Positions 46,763-60,100 of a DNA stretch of 64,000 nt are shown here, one piece after another. Numbering within the stretch: position 1 is the stretch's first letter; the number at the start of each line of letters is the position of its first letter. The stretch comes from Manduca sexta (Eukaryota; Arthropoda; Insecta; Lepidoptera; Sphingidae), in NCBI RefSeq assembly GCF_014839805.1, contig NC_051134.1, positions 12,307,170-12,371,169 on the forward strand, read 5' to 3'. A program made the translations under genes and the position numbers. Below the pieces are notes generated by a model that was not told the DNA's origin, ran no database searches, and saw only the letters and a program-made list of their open reading frames with translations.

Positions 46763-49700
46763 CCAGAAGACCAGAATAATTGTGCCATTTACTTGTACCT
46801 ACATTCCAAAACTAGTTGTTAATTGTTATTAAAATGTTCATTATAGTATTGAATATTCAAATAATTAATTTTAATTGATCATTACGGTGCCATTACATTA
46901 ATTGTTAAGTAGTTTTATAGTTATTTTTAAGTTTGTTGCCGTAGCAATGCGTCTCGTGTCAACCATGTTGCGTTTAAAGCAGGCATTTTATTTATTGCCA
47001 TGAATTAAGAATACGTTATATTTTAGTCATTTTATATTGTATCCATGTCATTTCTGTAAACACTAAGAAAACACCGGCCGGCATATTAATAAAAATAAAA
47101 AATAATATCAGCCCTGTATTACTGTCCCACTGCTGGGCACGACCTCCTCTACTACTGAGAGGGATTGGGCCTTAGTCCACCACGCTGGCCTAGTACAGAT
47201 TGGTAGACATCACACACCCTCAAAAATTCCTAATAGAGAATTTCTCAGATATGCAGGTTTCCTCACGATGTTTTCCTTCACCGGCATATTAATATTATAC
47301 AAAATAATTAGCCTCCTCCAGGCGATGGGACGTCCTTGAAGATTTATTCAATATGCAACTCTAGAGGGTATTTTATTTTAGTATAGTTATAACACCAAAG
47401 TTTTTTTAAATAATGTTTTTTAGTTGTCGATCTATTTTATTATTGTAATGCCTACACGAATTAGGTATTTTTTTAATTGTTAATGTAAATGTAAGGAAAA
47501 CAGATGTTACTTGTTTTGTGTAAATAATTTATGTAATAATTTACTTTATGCCTTGATATTTTGTATCGATAGATCAGTGTTATTTTTTTAAAAGCTTTTA
47601 TGCTACTTGTGATATAAAAATAAAAGATAGTAAAAACATATTTGTATTTTAAATGACCTTGAAAATCTCTAGTATGGTATAAAACGAAATATCCATGTTC
47701 TTACACATGCAAGTATTTCATTTAACAAATGTGTGATGGGCTTTATTTCAAATCTATCTCTCATGTCTATAATAATACTGTGTCAGAAGGTCTGACTTCT
47801 GACCTGATTCTGACCATAAGCCATTAAGCTTAAAAGAATAAAATCTAAGTACAATATATTTCAGATGTTAAATAAAATTACTTTCATTATATATAAACGT
47901 AAAGAAATCAAAGCATTTTTTCATGATATTTGTTATATTATGTTCTGCCGATATTTACCGCTAGCTACCTGCCACGAAGTACGCCAATACCTGTCGCTAA
48001 ATAAGTCAATACCTGCTGACAATAGACGCCACTAGGCGATATTTGTAGTGTACAAATATCCTCTTAATTTTTTTTTAATATATAAACATTTCCCAGTATT
48101 TCTATGCAGTTGCCACCATGACGCAAAAGGTAAACATGCTTTGGGTAAAAGAAAAAACTACATAAACATTATCAGTAAATGTATTTTATTATTTATATTC
48201 TGAATTGTCGAAACCTCAGGAATGATTGAAATAGGTAGATTACATAAAAAATAAATTAAGTACTAGAAATTACGTCGAAAACTGTACTATAATAGGGATA
48301 ATTTGTTTCAGGTCGTACTGAGGTTGAGCCGTGTCAGAATTCATTCGTATTATACGATAATAATAAAAAAATATGTAAAAATTTTTTCCTTTCGCCTTAC
48401 TATACCGTTTTGAGATTTTTTAAGTAAAGAAAGCTGCTATTATTCCTCTTAGCTTTACACGTTATGTAGAACCTGCGTTGAAGACTACCATAGCCGAACC
48501 ACTGAGAATCAATACTGTGCTATGGTTTACCAGCTATGGAGTCTTGCCCCGAATATCACACTCCACAACCAAAATAAATGTTTCAAGGTTAGGGTGATGA
48601 ACTGTAACATGTTGGCGTGGAGCGGACGGCGGGTGTAAAATACGCAAATATATTGCGGTTTACGCTCTTCGCAGTCCATCCAATTCATATAAGCTTTTCT
48701 AGTCAATTTCGAACCGCTGTTCACGAGACATTAATCTAAATTGTAAATATAAAATTTTCTGCAGTCCAACAATATTTATTTGATACTATTCTATCGAACA
48801 AATTTAGAATACTTCATTTTCATAGAAATCATTTTAGTATATCTTGTACCATTAAGAAGACAATATTTTTGCATTCACTCTGTATAAAATCCATAAATTA
48901 ATTTACCCGTTGCGGTTCCGAAAAGTGGCGAATCGTGAGGTGTGCGGACATTACATATGAACAGTAAGTAATTGACAATAGGTTAAACAACAGATATTTA
49001 TGAACGCGTTCATATATTATAATGTAATATTTGTCCCAACACCTCACAATTCCGTCACTGATACTAGAACAACGAGCTACATTAAAAAGGGTACAGACAC
49101 TCGTCCCGAGGCACGACTCTTCCTCTACAGTGCTGCCTTCAACAAATCATCCCTCATACAGCATTCGATATGGTTTATCTTATAAACCGTTTCAGTGTGT
49201 ACTTTTCACCAAGCTTATTATGTACATTTTTAAAACATTAATCTATTCTCGTGTTATTTATAGTTATTTACATGATGCAATAAATTAAATGCGTATGTTG
49301 GCTTGGTTTGCGAATAACTATATGAAATGAAACATAAAGCGTATATTTTTAAAGGTCCTTATATAAAACGCGATGTCGCTAGCTTGCCAAAAACGCGGAA
49401 GAGCTTTCCATCTCGATCATTTCCAATGAAATAAAATGAAAAGAGTATAACTCAAGAGCAAGCACCCATTTAAAAACGTAAGAAGTAACATTTGGAATTT
49501 AGCTGAGAGACCATTTTGTAAACGTAATTTCCCGTACCACACTTTAACTGGAAACGTCTACTTTAGGCTATAGTTGCTCAGTTAGATGTCCAATATGAAA
49601 TCATACGTAATCAGAATAAATAATAGCAAAAGAGCACAATACTTGCGATACACCGATATATGTCGATATTTAGCACAGACATTATAATTATAATTTTTAC

Positions 49701-51196
49701 AACTTATTGTAACAGCGTATTCTATGTCAGGTACAAACCCTGTAAAAAAACAACAAAATATTTGAATATGTTTTTCTTCTCAAATAATAAACGCGAAATG
49801 TTCTCGACGTCGCAACGAATAGGAAATATTCAGCTAAATATAAAGTTTATATTTGTGCGGTTAGGATTACAAATTACATTAAAGTTTTATAGACTTCTAA
49901 AAATATTATATTATTTTATACTGATCATCGTCCGTCTTAATAAAATCTGCTTAATTACCGGAAACAAGTATAAAAACAATTGTGTGACCATATTTGTGCT
50001 AGGAGCTATCCAATATCAATATAGCAGTTCAAATTAGGCAAAACCGCATCGTACTCTAAAACTACAACCTCTATTATTTTATACAATTGCATCAACATGA
50101 CTGCCTTTGCAAGCTGCTTTTCAGTTGCCAACACATACAGGATAACCTATGCAGTTAGTCGTTATAAATTCATTAATTAACATTATTGTTAGTCGTAATT
50201 GTTTGCAGTAAATAGAGTTAACAGTTGAGAAGAAAATATAAAAAACACATATCGGATGTAAACTATGAAATATACAAAAATATGTCGGCTGTGAGATAAA
50301 AATATATTGTTACACTATTTAATCTGAATTGTTTACTTTAACGTTTATAGTAAAACCGCAAATCCCCGTCCAAGCGTCCGATAAACTTAATACAAAAGGA
50401 AAATACCTATGTACATACACAAGACGTGACTCGAGTTACATGGAATGTGTGAATCACAATTTTTACGACGCCGTCTATTTAGGATAACACTACTTAATTT
50501 TTGTATTACATTACATAGGTACATAAACGACAAAACCCTCGCGGGCGCAATCGCGAACGTGTCAAAAATCAAAATGGCACAATTTTTGTAAACAACGCAT
50601 AGTAAGTACGCTCACTTGCACCGAACTGTGTATGTTATATTTTATCATTACCTACATAACTTCAGTTACACATAACACTTGACGTTACTTTCATTCCTAA
50701 CTTATACAATTACGCAACACCTAAAGTTAATTTACACAATGCTTTCGTGACCAAATAATAACAAAGCATTACACGAATTATTCAACTAAGATGCCAAGAG
50801 TTTCGTAGTAGCCAACGTTATTACTAATTATTGATACATTACACTTCACAATCGATAAGTACTCTCCTCTTCACAAATACTCCATCACTGATACCATAAT
50901 ATATTAACAATAAAAACAATAGCATAGAAATCATACGCTAATACGTAAAAACACGTCGTAAAGGCTTATAAAAATCGCATTACAAAAAATAAAATTACAT
51001 CTGAACGATAAAGCTTTAGATAAGCCGTCGTATGAGCCTTGACTTCGGAGGCCTTTGTACAACAAACAACACGACGCGACACAACACAAACACAACACAA
51101 AAGGTCCAACAGTCCTCAGAAGTGCACGTAACTGGAATACTCTCGGGAGTGTGTGCGGCCACGGGATTTTGAGTCCAGTGTCGCAGACACTAAAGG
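46763..51196. other. 3' UTRs and spacer between convergent LRMDA-like and cindr genes
   Basis: The two genes converge here. 'attaataaaaataaaa' at about 47084 and 'aaaaataaaagat' near 47615 are possible polyadenylation signals for the plus-strand gene. The cindr 3' UTR begins at 51196 and runs left for an unknown distance. No ORF is supported. Confidence 0.45.
47103..47283 (-). mobile_element. SINE fragment, same family, 3' part
   Basis: Reverse orientation, from 'aatatcagccctgtatt' to 'cctcacgatgttttccttca'. It sits about 340 bases after the LRMDA-like stop codon, so it may lie in its 3' UTR. The head is missing. Confidence 0.75.
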
Positions 51197-54100
51197 CTAC
51201 ACTTGCATCACACATTGAGATAGTTTGTCTAGCTGCACTTTCAATTCCTGTCGCTTTTCAGCCTCGACCTTCAGCTTCGAGTTGAGCTCATCTATCGCAG
51301 TCTTAAACATTGTGTTTTGTAGTTCTAGAAGTTTCTCTAGATTTGATATCTGAAAACAAACAATTAAATATTTTTTTTACAGTGATTAAATTCAATCGAG
51401 TTGTATTTATAACTGAAGTGTGACAAAGATAAACATGCTGAAATTCAAAATAAAGTCACACATTTATATTATAACCATATTGTTTACAAATGTTGGAAGA
51501 ATTACCTAAATAGATCTCGCAAATCTTTGTTTAACAATCATTACTAAAACATGACATCATGAACAATCATAGTAGCAAACCAGACTATGGGTACATTAAA
51601 CCTTTAGGTATTTATGAGATCATATTGATTCTCTTGACATCCATAAATTAATAGGAGCTTGCATAAGACACACCTTGTATGAATAAAACAACATTATTAA
51701 AACGAGTTCTTGCATGTACTAACTCAGAAGTTTATACACATAATTTGCACATTGGTCAATCAGTGAATTGAAATTAAGTTAATGATTCTGACTAAGAAAT
51801 TCGAGAATAATTTGGACAAAATTTTTTTTTTGTCACCACGCATAAATGTAGCCGTTTCATTAAAATTATACTGACTCAAAATTTTCCTATTTAACTACAT
51901 ACCCTGCTATTGAGCTGCGCGATGAGTGCGTCGGTGCCTTCGCTCGTGTTCCTTTCCACTTTCGCGGAGTGCAGTCGCCTCTCCAGCGTGTTCGACATAG
52001 TTTTTTCGCCGCTGAGTATACTCGTAGGCCGCTCGGGTAGTTTCTCGTCTAGTTTTTCAACTCTTTCGAGAGTGGTGGACTTTTCGAATATGCTTGATGT
52101 TTTAGTGGTGGAGGTGACTTCTTGTTGTTTGTCGGTCCTGTGGACGCTGTCTAGGTCGGGCAGGACGCGCGCCGGCGCGGCGGGCGGCGGGTGTGCGGGC
52201 GGCGCGGGGGGCGGGCTCGCGGGGGGCGGCGGCGCCGGCGGCTTCTTGATCTCTTCCAGCATAGACAGGAGAGTACGACCTGTAATATCACAAAAATATT
52301 TCTCTTATTCACAAAATCCACAATATTGTTCAGTAGATTTAAACTGATATTTTCACTATCACTCACTCACTATAAATCTTCACTTATGGAAAAAAATGGT
52401 AACAGGCCCATAACGGTGACAATGGTTAAAAAGGTTTTATTTTAGAATGTTATACATACTTATTATATTATTTATTTGATTTAATAAAGATTACAGAATG
52501 CGTGCGTAGTACCTGCGGCAGTGGGCGAGTGTACGGGCTTACTGAAGTTTGGTTCCGCGTCGCGCGATGACGTCGTCTCCTTCTTCGAGTCCAGCGAGTG
52601 ACGCACCTTCGTCTATTTAAATCGTAAATAAAAACATATATGACCACAGTAAAGTAATCATTAAAATATCCAAATATGTTTCTCAAGGACAATATTATGT
52701 TTATGTATTTTCAATTCATGGTATGTTCGAAATGATATATTTACACTTTGTGAGTTCAAAGGATATAAAATGTTCTCAATACAGGATAATATCATTATTA
52801 TGACAAAATTGATGACCTTCGATAATTTTTATCCAGGTCATAATTAGTTACACTAGGACCGCTGTGATATTCGCTTTGAAATTAGCAACGAACTGAGATA
52901 AAGTCAGTGTTTCTGGAGATTGGCGGGTATGGATAAGATGTAGATCGCGGGTATCGGGTGTCGAACTCCGGTCGACCAACTCGGCGAATTACTGTCATAA
53001 AATATTACCTCCTCGAAATTTTCTAAAACTGTCATTCGGCTCGTGATAGATGATGTGCTTTTAGACATTTCCATTGAATGTGTTGAAGTTTTTCTTTCTT
53101 CCAGCCCGCAATCTAAAATTCTGAATAACATAAAAAGATATTATGATAATGATCTAACTTTTTATATAGATAAAATTAAAAAAGATAAAAGTGTAATTTA
53201 AATTAATACAGTAATACAGAAACACTGTGATGTTGTTGCCTTTCTCTATGTCCGACTTTAAAGAAAAGAATGAGTTTGTTAATTACTGGACAATTTTTCT
53301 GTCGACTTTAAAAGAAATTGAAAATTTTCGCTTCAGTTTTACTGTGTATAATGCGCAAGTTGTGCTTTGACCAATTTTAAACCAAATACTATCAATTATG
53401 TAGTAGTGAGCCGCACCTGTCCGTACTGCCGCTGCTGGCCTTGTCAGTGGAGCCCGACACGGAGCGGGACTTGCCGTCCGCTCCGAAGCTGGTCTTCTTG
53501 GCCTGGTTGAGCTTCAGCTCCTCCATCCACGGCGCCTTGTGCTTCTCCCACTCGCGCGTGCGCGGCTTTATCTCTTCGGCTTTGTCGCTCGGCGGCTTTT
53601 CTACAACTGCAAAATGTATAATTTATAAAATTACTATCTTATCATTAAAATATTATCGTGGGTTGATAGTTGACTCCGAAATCAAAGGTAACCGATTTTA
53701 TATTACTCCAACACGAAGGTGCTGTGCAAATATTTGATTTGAATCTTAGTGTTGAAAGTTGCAGGTTCATATTAGTTTCTAGTACCTATTGCTACGTTAA
53801 GACAATCACATTATTCTGTTGGTTTTAAATTGAAATGGTCTTGTACCATACCTTCGTGCCCATTGCTAAGTCCAATTTGCTGGGGTGTGTCGTCCCGCAA
53901 CGTCTGGCTGGGAGGACGGCGCCGCGGCGCCTTCACTCTGTCAAACAATACGACCGATAATATTACAATTAATAATTGACTTCAGCCGTCGATAGAATAT
54001 TTGTATCCGCCATGATAGTGACCACTGTATTCAAAGTGTAAAACTCTCCAAAGTGGGCTACATAAATGTATCGCAACCCGGGATCAGCCTATGTATATCA

Positions 54101-57100
54101 GGGTTCGAACTGACCGACATAAATGTGCCGACTGACGAGGCATAATCATCCCTCGTCAGTCGGTAATCTATCGAGACGCCATTCCAAATAACATTTTTTA
54201 ATCGGAGTCCATAGCAAATTTACCAAGTCGTATAGAATGATAATTTATGAATAGTTTATAAGATTTATTACCTGCCAGCTCTCGGATCGTTCAGTATAGA
54301 ATTGCGTTCAATGTGGTCAAAGGTGGCAGAACTGGAGTTGGTGATGGTGGTGGTAGTGGTGCTGGTGGTGGTAGCGGCGGTGGTGGCGGCGTTGGTGGTA
54401 GGCTTACTGGAGGCGGCGCCGTCGGGCCGGTCCCACTCGCCGCCGCTGCTGCTGCCGCTAGACACTGTCGTCGACGAGGACTTCTCTTTCTCTCTAAACA
54501 TATCAATTATTTTAGATTAGTTATAATATACGCGCACCGTGAGCTAATACATGCCGCCAGGTCAGGTCGCTGCACAATAAAAAAATATACATTTAGGACG
54601 GTACTGCACGACACACACGACATCATAGTTAAAAGAACGTAAATCGATTTTGAATCGTGATAAAAAAAAATAAGGAATGGGGTGTTCTGTTTGTTTCAAA
54701 CATAGAGCAAATGTCTGTCATTAATCAAGTGGGGTCGACTCTCATACTTACGGTAATAATGTACGTACTTATCAGTTGATGATAACATTTTGTTTTTCAA
54801 TCCGCTAAGCAGCCCTCCTACACTCGATATGGGCGTGGGACTCTTCTTTAATGGCACCGGGGGTTTCTTCACCTAGAAATATTAAGAAAATTGATTATGC
54901 ATACAAGGAAACAATAGCTTATATTATCTCAATGGTTAAGCAAAGTACCATTACTAATTATATTGTCAATGTTTATGCCTGGTATGAAGTTAGTCACGAA
55001 TGGCATCGCAGCTATTGTTTTAAAGACTCAAGGGGGATAGATCACGCCAATTGTGAAGACTCTTATTAATATTTGTACTTTATAAATAAAGAATTAATTT
55101 TATCTAAAACTTGTATGAATTTTTGTGAAAAGAAACTAGATCTTACAATAGATTGTAGAATGGATAGTTTTTTCTATTAGCAAAACTATAACACCTCCGC
55201 ACTTGGATGCGGTACTACGTCTGTATTATAGCCGGCAATTGAAACACACTACCACCTAAGTCTAGGGCTTAACGTCATCCGCATCGTCGCCACTTCGTCG
55301 GGACTTTCTTTTTTGCTCCCCCGAATTGGCACCCGCACATAGGACATGCAGGGCAGCATAAACTAAAGACTGTTCTATAGGTATATTAAAGGGAAGTCGA
55401 CACTGACTGTATGATAAGTGTGGTGTGTAGTGTAGACGTGCGTATTACCTGTCCGTCCAAGGTGCCGTCGACGACGGTCTCATTGTGTATGAGCTTCTCC
55501 GACTCGGTCTTTGTGGAGAGCGTGACGGTGCTCTGCGTGCTGGACTCCTTACTCAGCGTGTTCTCTTTGTGCGTGCTACTGTATACAAACATCTTAAATT
55601 AGATACACTAAAATCCACAATTTAAAACTCTATGTCCATACGTATACGATTGATATTAGTATATAGAGAATTATGTTCTATGTCTAATACCATACGGTGG
55701 ATATCAGTATTATGAAAATGGACGATTAGCGGTTGTAAGCCACCGCGGTAGATTTATGAACCGTATGAATAATACAATAAGTTCGTGTTTTAATTGTTAT
55801 CGTATTAGTAAGTTAGCTTATGACGCTCAGCATACGAGTACCTACTAAGGTGATAAGTAAGTAAAACACTATTCTTATTATATTTTCGCAACGTGACGAG
55901 GTTTGATCATGCCTTTGTTTTCCTATTGCCTCAAAAAAGGAAAAGTCTTGTTTTGTCCGTTGGACATTTCAATGAGTTTTTTTTTACAATTGACGTCTCT
56001 GATTATGATTGTCTTGTCTGACTAATAATAGTGACCATTTAAATTCAGAAGTTTGAATTTTTCTTATTGCCCATTTTTCTTGTAGGGAATTTCTGTTCAG
56101 ATGCATTTCCAGCACTTCGCATTGGGAGAGGGGGTTATGCGGGACTTATCGGCCTTCCGTTCAAATATTAAACATAAAAATTTATACAAAACTACATTGC
56201 TAATCGGCTTAATTAAACTATCGGTCAATACATAGATTAGTGTATAGTATTAAACATTAAATTCCTTATCACCAAAATATTTCAGCAACATTTGAACAAT
56301 GACCTGGGACTACTAATCTTCGCGAGATAAGAGTTTTAGTATCAACTTACCTAATTTTAGACGTGGTTAGTTCTTTGACTGAGGCCGTTTTCTCGAAGTG
56401 TTTATTCAGTGCAGGATAGATAGAGTTGCTCGTTTTGGGCGGCGGTCGGTCCGGCTTCTTCTCTTCCACCTCTGCTGTTACTGCAATAAGCAATAATCAA
56501 CTTGAAGGTCCTCCAAAAACTGTCGGTATGATACCTTGAACAGTCCACTTAATTAAATCAATGATAACACAACACTTTCAACGCGGATATGTAAATTAAA
56601 TTAACTATTCATACTTGACACTGAAAAAACAATTTTTATAAATTAACTTAAATAATTAAATAAATTCCGTAGACCACTCACTTTCTAAGACCATTTTGTA
56701 AAATCAAAACATGAAGGAAACTAGCGCGACACTGCACCGCGTTACAGCGGGCCGACGGTGAGGCAACTAGTTATTAAAAGACACGCTCAGCCGCCGAGCG
56801 CGCTCACAACTTACGAAGTTACGCAAAATCACAACTCGCGAGCCGCTCGCAACCTTCATGACAAATGTCAATAGTATAACATCGATCTAGTGTCAGACCA
56901 TGGGCGGCACGCGGCAGATGCCCCGCTAACTTACAAGTTACTCGGAAAAATCACGTTTGCGATGACATAATGCGAAGGGAAAAAATAAACAACGACTCGT
57001 GCGCGTGATCGATGTGTATGTGATGTGTTATCGTTTGTTGCGGCTCGGATCGCGTGGATAGCGCGGACGCAAGAACTTCAAAGGATTAACCATTTTAGGA

Positions 57101-60100
57101 CACCTAGTGTGTACGGGTATGCGTATTTACGTGGTTTGACACTTTCCTTTTGAGCACATAAATAAATAATCAAATTGGTCATCTGATGAATATATCTACA
57201 GTGCTGTATAAGTAGTCTCATTGACCTAAAGAAACACAAAAGCAAAGCCACCACTTACGTAATGTGACAGTCGTTGACCGGCTCATTCTCGCTGTCGTAG
57301 TGTTAACAAAAGTGTCTGAAGAATAACTCTACCTACCATTTACGAAATCTTATTTTCCCCGATTATACCCAACCGAATTAAAAAATAAAACGTGTTGCAT
57401 TATTTAAATTGCGACTTTATGCTTTTTAATTACTTAATCACAATATAATTTAATTTAGTGAGCCGTTTATTATTCAAATAAATGGGCAAGAACGAAACAG
57501 TTTCGCGGTCGGAGAACTCTATCTAACAGACAGTAAGTCATGAATATGAAAGGGTCTGTTTCGGAATTTCAAGTAAATTTTATTTGACGTTATCCTATGT
57601 GTGCATAGCATAGCAGAGCTATTGTAGATAGTACTTATTATATAACCATTTAATTGGGAGCATGGATTAGAGTGTAACCATGGACGCCGGGTAGGGAGTG
57701 CAAGTAGGTGCAAATGCACCCCCCTGCCTTAAATCATAATAAAAATAAGTCCGCAACAATGAGAACTATCGAGCACAGAGGTTTTATTGTGATAAAGCAT
57801 TTTCAAAAACCCGCGCGATTTCAGTTAGAAATAGAAAACTTTTATTATGTAGTACACTGCTTAGGTATGAAGTATACAGATGTATCTCCCTAAAACTAAT
57901 CTTGGCGGCACCCTTGAGTATCAGTTTTATATTTGGTCAGTTTATGCAATATATATTTATGTGACAAGTAGCATTTACGCAGAAGTTCCCAGCATTACCG
58001 GCTCCCTTCACGTAACGTTTAAATATCTATAGTGGGCAGGTTGTTTACCAACACACTTAGTTTCCATAATATGTTTGTGCGATATCGCTTTAAACCCACG
58101 CTAAATACTCTGGTAGTTCCTTGTATTGTTTTAACAAACAAGTCGCTAAAAGTGCCATATTGACAACTTTGTTATACTCAAGGTCTCGCACGCCCAATTA
58201 CGTACTTGGACAGGGTGTTTAAAAAAACTTTAAATAATATATTTATGAACTACATAGCCTGAAAACAATAAACAAAATAATAAATAAATTTTATTTTTAA
58301 ATTTAATTTCATCTGTTGATGATGGTGTTTAGACTATGACTACGCGCGTCAAGATAATATTTTTAGTACGTTACACAATTTAGTTATTAAAGTGTAATAA
58401 AAATTATAATTGTAATTGCATTATTATATTTACAAAGATTATCGAATTATGTGTAGGTTACTGTGTCCCGAGTCCTTAGGTTATCATTTATCACTATTGA
58501 CTATATCTCTATGTAATGCGATCTATAGTAATCTGATACTTTAAATTAGGTCTCTACAATCGACATCGCTCCTAAATTTGATATCTATTCATTAATAATT
58601 TGTTACGAACCAATTCATTTTGATTACACGAAGTAATATTCGTTAACGAAATACAATTGACACAAATTTTTCACATTTATTAGTATGCAAAAAGTAGCTT
58701 TCAGACGCGACAGTTTCTAATAAAAAAATTGGCACTTACAGAGTTATTTATTCGTAAATTATGCATTATAATGTCACTAAATCGATTTCTAAACAACTAT
58801 ATGTGTCGTAAAAGTTATAGAACTTTAATATAATTTATTTATAACAACTGTAAACCATTTTTTATAACTTAAATTTGAACGTAATATCCCAGGCAAATTA
58901 GGTGTTCTATTATGGAAGGCTTATATTCAAGAGTTTTTATAGTGTAATAACCGGCACTACTGAGTCGAAAGTAAATAATTATGTACCACCGCTTTTAAAT
59001 ACTCGAAAAGCTAAAGAAATAATGTGTGTACTGCTGTAGACAAAACTATATTTAACGATTTTTTTATTTATAAGCAAAGTTTTCAAGGGCTTAGACAGAG
59101 TCCTAGAGCATCACCAATAGTATAGAAATCGAAATGTTTAAAGTTTAAGAGTATTTTAATGAGCAAAATTAAATCTTAAAATGAGCAAAAAATTTAACCA
59201 GACTACAGGCGCCAACTATGTAGCTACAGCACTGCTAGGTTTAAAATAAATCAACCGTACAAAATCCCAACCATTGCATCTCTAAAAAAAAGGATAACAA
59301 AATTGATTGATTAAAATTTACCTTTATATTTGACATCCATGTCACGTGACGCACAAAATCCTCACTTATGGACGATATTTATTAAATTTGCCGCGTACAA
59401 AATCGCGACGGGTCGTTAGTAATACAATACGCATCGATACTCGGCGGCCGATCGCAACTTGATTAATGACAGCGCCACCAATATGCCAATAACCAATTAA
59501 AATTTATACATTAACCGGCCATCGTTATAGAAAGTAGTGTTGTTTTCTTTCATTGATGTGATTTGACTGTGAGTCATAAGTCGTTTTAAAATGAACAGGT
59601 TTTGACTAATTGATGCAATAGCAATAAACGTTGGATGTAAGTGAAGAGTTCTAAGGATGGAATTTGTGTTTTAAAATTGGTATTTTGTGGCAGTATTGGG
59701 ATGCCGCAGGACTATTCATGAAGCAAACAATCGGCCGTACAACTAAAAAACCTTTAGTGAGTAGGTGAAGGAAAACATCGTGAAGAAACCTGCACACCTG
59801 AGAAATTCTCTATAGGAATTTTGAGTGTATGTGAAGTCTACCAATCCGTACTAGACCAGCGTGCTGGACTAAGGAATCCCTCTCAGTAGTAGAGACGGCC
59901 CGTGTCCAGCAGTGGGACAGTATATAATACAGGGCTGATATTATTATATCTATCTAGTCTATTAAGTGATAATCTAAAAATACATTTTAAAATTTACCTC
60001 CATTAGCGTTAACCATTTTAACCATTTTTAAATTACGTTCATTGAGTAATGAACGTAATTTAAAAAAAAATCATAATAATATCAATGCATGTATAGCATT

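Noticed and set aside
51910..52445. Plus-strand ORFs rich in Gly and Arg
   Set aside because: Antisense of the Pro-rich cindr exon, which has consistent splice phases.
54302..54642. Gly- and Val-rich ORFs opposite the cindr exon at 54272-54493
   Set aside because: They are low-complexity translations of the antisense of Thr/Ser-rich codons.
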